Source: Bacillota bacterium (GTDB taxonomy: Bacteria > Bacillota > Clostridia > Christensenellales > CAG-138). Taken from it: a DNA stretch of 9,309 nucleotides. The notes beneath the pieces were generated by a model that saw only the letters and a program-made list of their open reading frames with translations, was not told where the DNA came from and did no database searches. The position numbers and the translations under genes are program-made. This document shows, in pieces, positions 6,493 through 9,309 of this stretch. How positions within the stretch are numbered: position 1 is the stretch's first letter; each line of letters opens with the position of its first letter. The stretch covers positions 1 through 9,309 of the forward strand of contig JAEXFV010000171.1 in NCBI GenBank assembly GCA_023451115.1. Direction: 5' to 3'.

Positions 6493-7461
6493 TTATTTGT
6501 TTACCACGTTTACGGGAACACCGTCCAAAAATGCCTTGATGTTGGAAGCAGTGCAGTCCATAATGCGTTGACGGCTTTCCTTGGGAGCCCAGGAAATATG
6601 GGGGGTGATGATGCAATTTTTTGCCTTAAGCAGAGGATTGTCTGCCTTGATGGGTTCCGTGTAGACTACATCTAAACCCGCTGCTGCGATTTTTCCGCAG
6701 TTAAGGGCATCCGCAACATCCTGTTCATCGATAAGCTGCCCACGGGCATTATTGATAATGATGACGCCGTCTTTCATTTTGGCGATGCTGTCCTTATTGA
6801 TCATCCCGGTATTTTCGGGAGTAAGGTTGCAGTGAAGCGTGATGACATCAGCACGCCGGTACAATTCGTCCAGGGATACATACTCGCCAATTTGGCGGCC
6901 GGAATCGTTAGGATATACATCATATGCAATTACATTCATACCCATTGCCTTGGCAATACGGCCTTCCGCCTGGCCGATGCGGCCAAAACCGATGATGCCC
7001 ATGGTCTTGCCTTCCAACTCTATAAGCGGATAATCCCAATAGCACCAGTCAGCATTGTTTGCCCAGTTGCCCGCGTGTACGGAATCGCTGTGGTGACCAA
7101 TGTGATGGCATATCTCCAACAGCAATGCAATGGAGAACTGGCTTACGGAAGCGGTGCCATAGCTTGGAACGTTTACAACGGGGATGCCTTTTTCCTTTGC
7201 ATAGTTATAATCCACCACGTTGTATCCAGTGGCCAGTACGGCAATGAGCTTGATATTAGGGCATTTGTCCATGGTGGCCTTGCTGATGGGCGTCTTGTTC
7301 ATTATAACGATATCGGCATCGCCAATGCGCTCTGCGATAAGGTTGGATTCTTGATAAGCAGTGCGCTCATATATGGTGACATCGCCAAAGGCGTTTAGGC
7401 AGTCCCAGGAAAGGTCGCCGGGGTTTTCGGTATACCCGTCCAAAACTACGATTTTTGTCAT
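6493..7461 (-). CDS. D-2-hydroxyacid dehydrogenase, glycerate dehydrogenase/hydroxypyruvate reductase type
   Basis: This 322-residue NAD-dependent dehydrogenase has the length and N-terminal pattern (VVLDGYTENPGDLSW, 5-19) of bacterial glycerate dehydrogenases. The cofactor motif GFGRIG is at 158-163, and Asp181 at the end of the second strand (VIAYD) points to NAD rather than NADP. The catalytic triad of the family is complete: Arg240 in NNARG, Glu269 in YTEP and His288 in TPHIS. The expected reaction is hydroxypyruvate (or a related 2-oxoacid) to D-glycerate, reversibly. It is second in the operon, 19 bp after the isomerase gene and 20 bp before the transketolase N-subunit. The ribosome site is a run of GAGGGGGG. 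An ATG at 7468 is out of frame, so 7461 is the start. Hydroxypyruvate is also a transketolase ketol donor, which may explain the pairing; that link is inference. Confidence 0.88.
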   Translation of the reverse strand: MTKIVVLDGYTENPGDLSWDCLNAFGDVTIYERTAYQESNLIAERIGDADIVIMNKTPISKATMDKCPNIKLIAVLATGYNVVDYNYAKEKGIPVVNVPSYGTASVSQFSIALLLEICHHIGHHSDSVHAGNWANNADWCYWDYPLIELEGKTMGIIGFGRIGQAEGRIAKAMGMNVIAYDVYPNDSGRQIGEYVSLDELYRRADVITLHCNLTPENTGMINKDSIAKMKDGVIIINNARGQLIDEQDVADALNCGKIAAAGLDVVYTEPIKADNPLLKAKNCIITPHISWAPKESRQRIMDCTASNIKAFLDGVPVNVVNK

Positions 7462-7480
7462 GTTGCATTCCCCCCTCTAA

Positions 7481-8371
7481 TTAGTCTTCCAAAAGTGCCC
7501 ATGCACGGTTGAGCACACGTTTGGTATTGGCCAGAACGATGGCTTCGTCTTCCCCCGGGCGCAGCGTTACTTCCATGGAAAGCACATAGGGGTTTTCCGC
7601 ATCAAAGAAGCCTTCTTTTTTGAGAACACGTAGATAATCCAGCAGTTCAGCCGTGTCGTTTGCACTTTCGGGATAGCCCATGCGCGGGTGCAGGTCGCCG
7701 TAGCCGTCACAGCCTTTTTTCACGACTGCATTGCCGAAATGGAAATGGGTGATGTAAGGACGCAGCGTACGGATTACGAACTGGCTGGTTTCGTAAGTGG
7801 TTGGGAAGTGGCTCAGATCAACCAGAAGGCCGAAGTTACTGTTTGTGGTACGCATATCTGCTGCAAACTTTGCGGCATAGGGCGCGGGCCCGATAAGCGC
7901 TGCTTTGTCCATATCGAAGTCAAATACTTCTAACTCAACATTCATGTTTTTTGTAGCGGCATAGTCACAAACTGCGCGGGTGGTCTTGAGTAGTTGCGCA
8001 TACGCTTGATCCTTCGTGGCCTCTTCCCATTTGCCCGCCAGGAAGGCAATGCCTTTTGCGCCCAGGTATTCCGCTTCATCAACGGCTTCCATGAGGGTGC
8101 TTTCGGCCTTCTTACGCTCTGCTTCGTCTATGGCGTTGGGGTTGAGTTTCGGCCCTAAAAGTCTTGGCTGTGCGCCGTAGCATACCTTAAGATGGCTCTG
8201 CTCCAGCAGTGCCTTTGCCTCAGCATTTTTTTCACCGTAGCCTTTCAATTCGATTGCATCAAAAAAATCGTCGCTGCAGATTGCTTTGAGGGATTCCATG
8301 GGGTCGCTCTTGGGATAACTCATCCACTGGATGGTACCTACCTGAAAATATTTGTGGATAGATTCACGCAT
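7481..8371 (-). CDS. Sugar phosphate isomerase/epimerase-like TIM-barrel protein (xylose isomerase-like superfamily)
   Basis: This 296-residue protein belongs to the xylose-isomerase-like/AP-endonuclease-2 TIM-barrel superfamily, which includes D-tagatose 3-epimerase, hydroxypyruvate isomerase and some sugar-acid decarboxylases. Metal-site residues expected at strand ends are visible: Glu146/Glu148 in VELEVFD (145-151), Asp185 and His188 in LVDLSHFP (183-190), His209/His211 in THFHFGN (208-214), and Glu267 in SMEV. A conserved-looking loop, YGDLHPRMGYP, is at 224-234. The ATG at 8371 is chosen because GGGAGG (8382-8387) precedes it and the domain starts at once. An upstream in-frame ATG at 8431 would add 20 poorly conserved residues and skip this ribosome site. 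It is the first gene of the operon that ends with the split transketolase, so it probably feeds that enzyme a ketose. It is longer than typical hydroxypyruvate isomerases (about 260), and the exact reaction is unknown. Confidence 0.82.
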   Translation of the reverse strand: MRESIHKYFQVGTIQWMSYPKSDPMESLKAICSDDFFDAIELKGYGEKNAEAKALLEQSHLKVCYGAQPRLLGPKLNPNAIDEAERKKAESTLMEAVDEAEYLGAKGIAFLAGKWEEATKDQAYAQLLKTTRAVCDYAATKNMNVELEVFDFDMDKAALIGPAPYAAKFAADMRTTNSNFGLLVDLSHFPTTYETSQFVIRTLRPYITHFHFGNAVVKKGCDGYGDLHPRMGYPESANDTAELLDYLRVLKKEGFFDAENPYVLSMEVTLRPGEDEAIVLANTKRVLNRAWALLED

Positions 8372-8389
8372 GTCGAAATAACCTCCCTG

Positions 8390-8400
8390 TTGTATTAAAT
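8390..8400 (+). promoter_or_regulatory. Weak operator-like repeat next to the isomerase ribosome site
   Basis: TTGTATTAAAT is 10 of 11 identical to the minus-strand site at 2226-2236, and 9 of 11 to the reverse complement of the regulator palindrome. It sits 2 bp upstream of the isomerase Shine-Dalgarno sequence in the operon leader. The match is AT-rich and only one arm is intact. Confidence 0.22.
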
Positions 8401-8420
8401 TATTCTTAAAAAACTGCAAC

Positions 8421-8431
8421 ATGTCATACAA
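8421..8431. promoter_or_regulatory. Candidate GntR/FCD operator in the transketolase operon leader
   Basis: ATGTCATACAA is 9 of 11 identical to TTGTAATACAA at the regulator promoter and keeps the GT-N3-AC core of FadR-subfamily operators. It lies about 30 bp downstream of the -10 box (8463-8468), inside the leader, where a bound repressor would block elongation. Confidence 0.45.
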
Positions 8432-8462
8432 ATAACACTATTATACTATATGTCTCTTTAAA

Positions 8463-8491
8463 AGTATAAGAAGGAAAAAGATATTTGTCAA
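8463..8491 (-). promoter_or_regulatory. Sigma-A promoter of the isomerase-dehydrogenase-transketolase operon
   Basis: On the minus strand TTGACA (8486-8491, full consensus) and TATACT (8463-8468, 5/6) are separated by 17 bases. The expected start is near 8456, giving a leader of about 85 nt that contains the candidate operators. It faces away from the regulator promoter, with 46 bp between the two -35 boxes. Confidence 0.82.
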
Positions 8492-8537
8492 TAAAGAATA
8501 TAACAGGAATTATAGTAAATATCTAAAAGAAACGCTA

Positions 8538-8566
8538 TTGACGCAACTGAAAATCCATGTTATTCT
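8538..8566 (+). promoter_or_regulatory. Sigma-A promoter of the GntR-family regulator gene
   Basis: TTGACG (8538-8543, 5/6) and TATTCT (8561-8566, 4/6) are exactly 17 bases apart. The expected start is near 8573, about 45 nt before the ATG at 8618. The palindrome at 8577-8587 lies just downstream. Confidence 0.72.
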
Positions 8567-8576
8567 GTGCCTGAAC

Positions 8577-8587
8577 TTGTAATACAA
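8577..8587. promoter_or_regulatory. Candidate GntR/FCD autoregulatory operator
   Basis: TTGTAATACAA is a perfect palindrome of 5-bp arms around a central A, and fits the general form TNGTNNNACNA described for FadR-subfamily GntR regulators. It starts 10 bp after the -10 box of the regulator promoter, a usual place for autorepression. A second perfect 10-bp palindrome, ACATTAATGT (8587-8596), abuts it. Confidence 0.6.
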
Positions 8588-8617
8588 CATTAATGTATGA
8601 AATATGGGAGCAAATAT

Positions 8618-9309
8618 ATGAACAAAAGTAAAAATATTGCTTGTCTCATAAAAAAAGAAATAGAAACGGGGAAATGGAAGGAGGGCGAGAAGCTTCCTTC
8701 CGAGGCGGAGCTTTGTAAAATCTATAGCGCAAGCCGTACCTCTATACGAGATGCTATCAATACTTTGGCCGTTAAAGGGGACATTGTCACTTACCGGGGC
8801 AAAGGCTCTTTTGTAAACAAAAAAGATAACAGCACAATAAACACAGAATTTTGGTTAAAAGGGCAGAATATCGGACGCATTGACCTGTTTGAGTTCCGTC
8901 GCGTTTTTGAGGTGGAGAGCGTTTCGCTTGCTGCCCAGAGAGCAGATGAAAGCATCATTGAGCAGTTGAAAAAAAGCGTAGTATGCATGCAATATGCTAA
9001 GACTGCAGAGAACGCAATTGAACAGGATATGATTTTCCATTTTCTAATTTCTGAAGCGACACAAAATATCATTATGCAGGAGATATTTAATATGATGCGG
9101 CCTGCATATCATAAAATGTTTTCAGAAAATGTGGCACTGAGAGGTGTGGATGGCTACAAGGAGCATTTGCTGATACTCTCTGCTATAGAGAGCCGAAATC
9201 CGGATCAGGCCAGAACGTATATGGCAGACCATCTGAATAAATCCATGATGCAAAACACTGTGGATGCATATATGAATATTGTGGAAACAAAAAGCCAGGG
9301 AACGATGAC
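8618..9309 (+). CDS. GntR-family transcriptional regulator with FCD domain, 3' end missing
   Basis: At least 230 residues are present and the frame is open to the window edge; the family is usually 220-250 residues, so little is missing. The N-terminal winged helix-turn-helix spans about 5-68, with KLPSEAELCKIYSASRTSIR (25-44) carrying the usual PSE.eL....SR..vR pattern and RGKGSFV (60-66) as the wing. An all-helical FCD ligand-binding domain follows from about 88. It shows the metal-binding set Asp137, His141, His183 and His205, which normally coordinates a divalent ion that contacts a carboxylate effector. The ATG at 8618 has GGGAG (8606-8610) 7 bp upstream. The gene is divergent from the transketolase operon, and promoter-proximal palindromes suggest it represses itself and its neighbours. 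The effector is probably a hydroxy- or sugar acid from the pathway, by inference. Confidence 0.88.
   Translation, partial: MNKSKNIACLIKKEIETGKWKEGEKLPSEAELCKIYSASRTSIRDAINTLAVKGDIVTYRGKGSFVNKKDNSTINTEFWLKGQNIGRIDLFEFRRVFEVESVSLAAQRADESIIEQLKKSVVCMQYAKTAENAIEQDMIFHFLISEATQNIIMQEIFNMMRPAYHKMFSENVALRGVDGYKEHLLILSAIESRNPDQARTYMADHLNKSMMQNTVDAYMNIVETKSQGTM

Noticed and set aside
5649..6571. Plus-strand open frames opposite the transketolase N-subunit gene
   Set aside because: They are antisense shadows of a strongly conserved gene, rich in Cys, His and Pro in an unlike-protein way, with no ribosome sites.
8372..8431. Earlier start for the TIM-barrel gene, adding 20 residues
   Set aside because: The GGGAGG site serves the ATG at 8371, and the extra stretch overlaps the leader with its operator-like sites.
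8528..8541. CcpA cre-like core (AAACGCT) upstream of the regulator promoter
   Set aside because: Only the central core agrees; the outer TG and CA of the cre consensus are missing.
1..9309. tRNA, rRNA, CRISPR array, insertion sequence or phage features
   Set aside because: I saw no cloverleaf, spaced direct repeats, transposase-like protein or terminal inverted repeats.

Overview
The window looks like a piece of a low-to-mid-GC Gram-positive anaerobe, most likely a member of the Clostridia. The support is strong purine-rich Shine-Dalgarno sites at nearly every gene, close-to-consensus sigma-A promoters in very AT-rich spacers, and a clostridial-style FMN-dependent hydroxyacid oxidase with an N-terminal cysteine cluster. 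This is an inference from style; no taxonomic marker gene is present. The window is a carbohydrate/hydroxyacid catabolic locus with no mobile elements, RNA genes or CRISPR arrays that I can see.

Layout. (A) 1-2269, minus strand: an operon reading leftwards off the window, with an AbgB-like M20 amidohydrolase (781-2169) followed by an FMN-dependent alpha-hydroxyacid oxidase/dehydrogenase (1-733, 3' end missing). It is driven by a promoter that matches the sigma-A consensus exactly. (B) 2463-4496, plus strand: a divergent pair, a beta-hydroxyacid dehydrogenase of the HIBADH/tartronate-semialdehyde-reductase superfamily and an AEC-family membrane transporter, with a 10-bp hairpin between them. 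(C) 4632-4675: a long perfect stem-loop that should terminate both converging operons. (D) 4704-8491, minus strand: a tight four-gene operon, in transcription order a xylose-isomerase-like TIM-barrel isomerase/epimerase, a glycerate-dehydrogenase-type D-2-hydroxyacid dehydrogenase, and the N- and C-terminal halves of a split transketolase. (E) 8538-9309, plus strand: a divergent GntR-family regulator with an FCD ligand-binding domain, cut off by the window end.

How it may work together (inference). A GntR/FCD regulator typically senses a small carboxylate or sugar acid and represses its neighbours. A perfect 11-bp palindrome of the FadR-subfamily form (GT-N3-AC core) lies just downstream of the regulator's own promoter. 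A 9/11 match lies in the leader of the transketolase operon, and weaker relatives occur at the start of the amidohydrolase transcript and beside the isomerase ribosome-binding site, so the whole locus could be one regulon. The enzymes fit a route in which a sugar or sugar acid is isomerised to a ketose, transketolase moves a two-carbon ketol unit to a central-metabolism acceptor, and dehydrogenases process C3/C4 hydroxyacids. The enzyme types also fit the hydroxypyruvate, tartronate semialdehyde and glycerate node. No sugar kinase or aldolase is visible, so the substrate is unknown.
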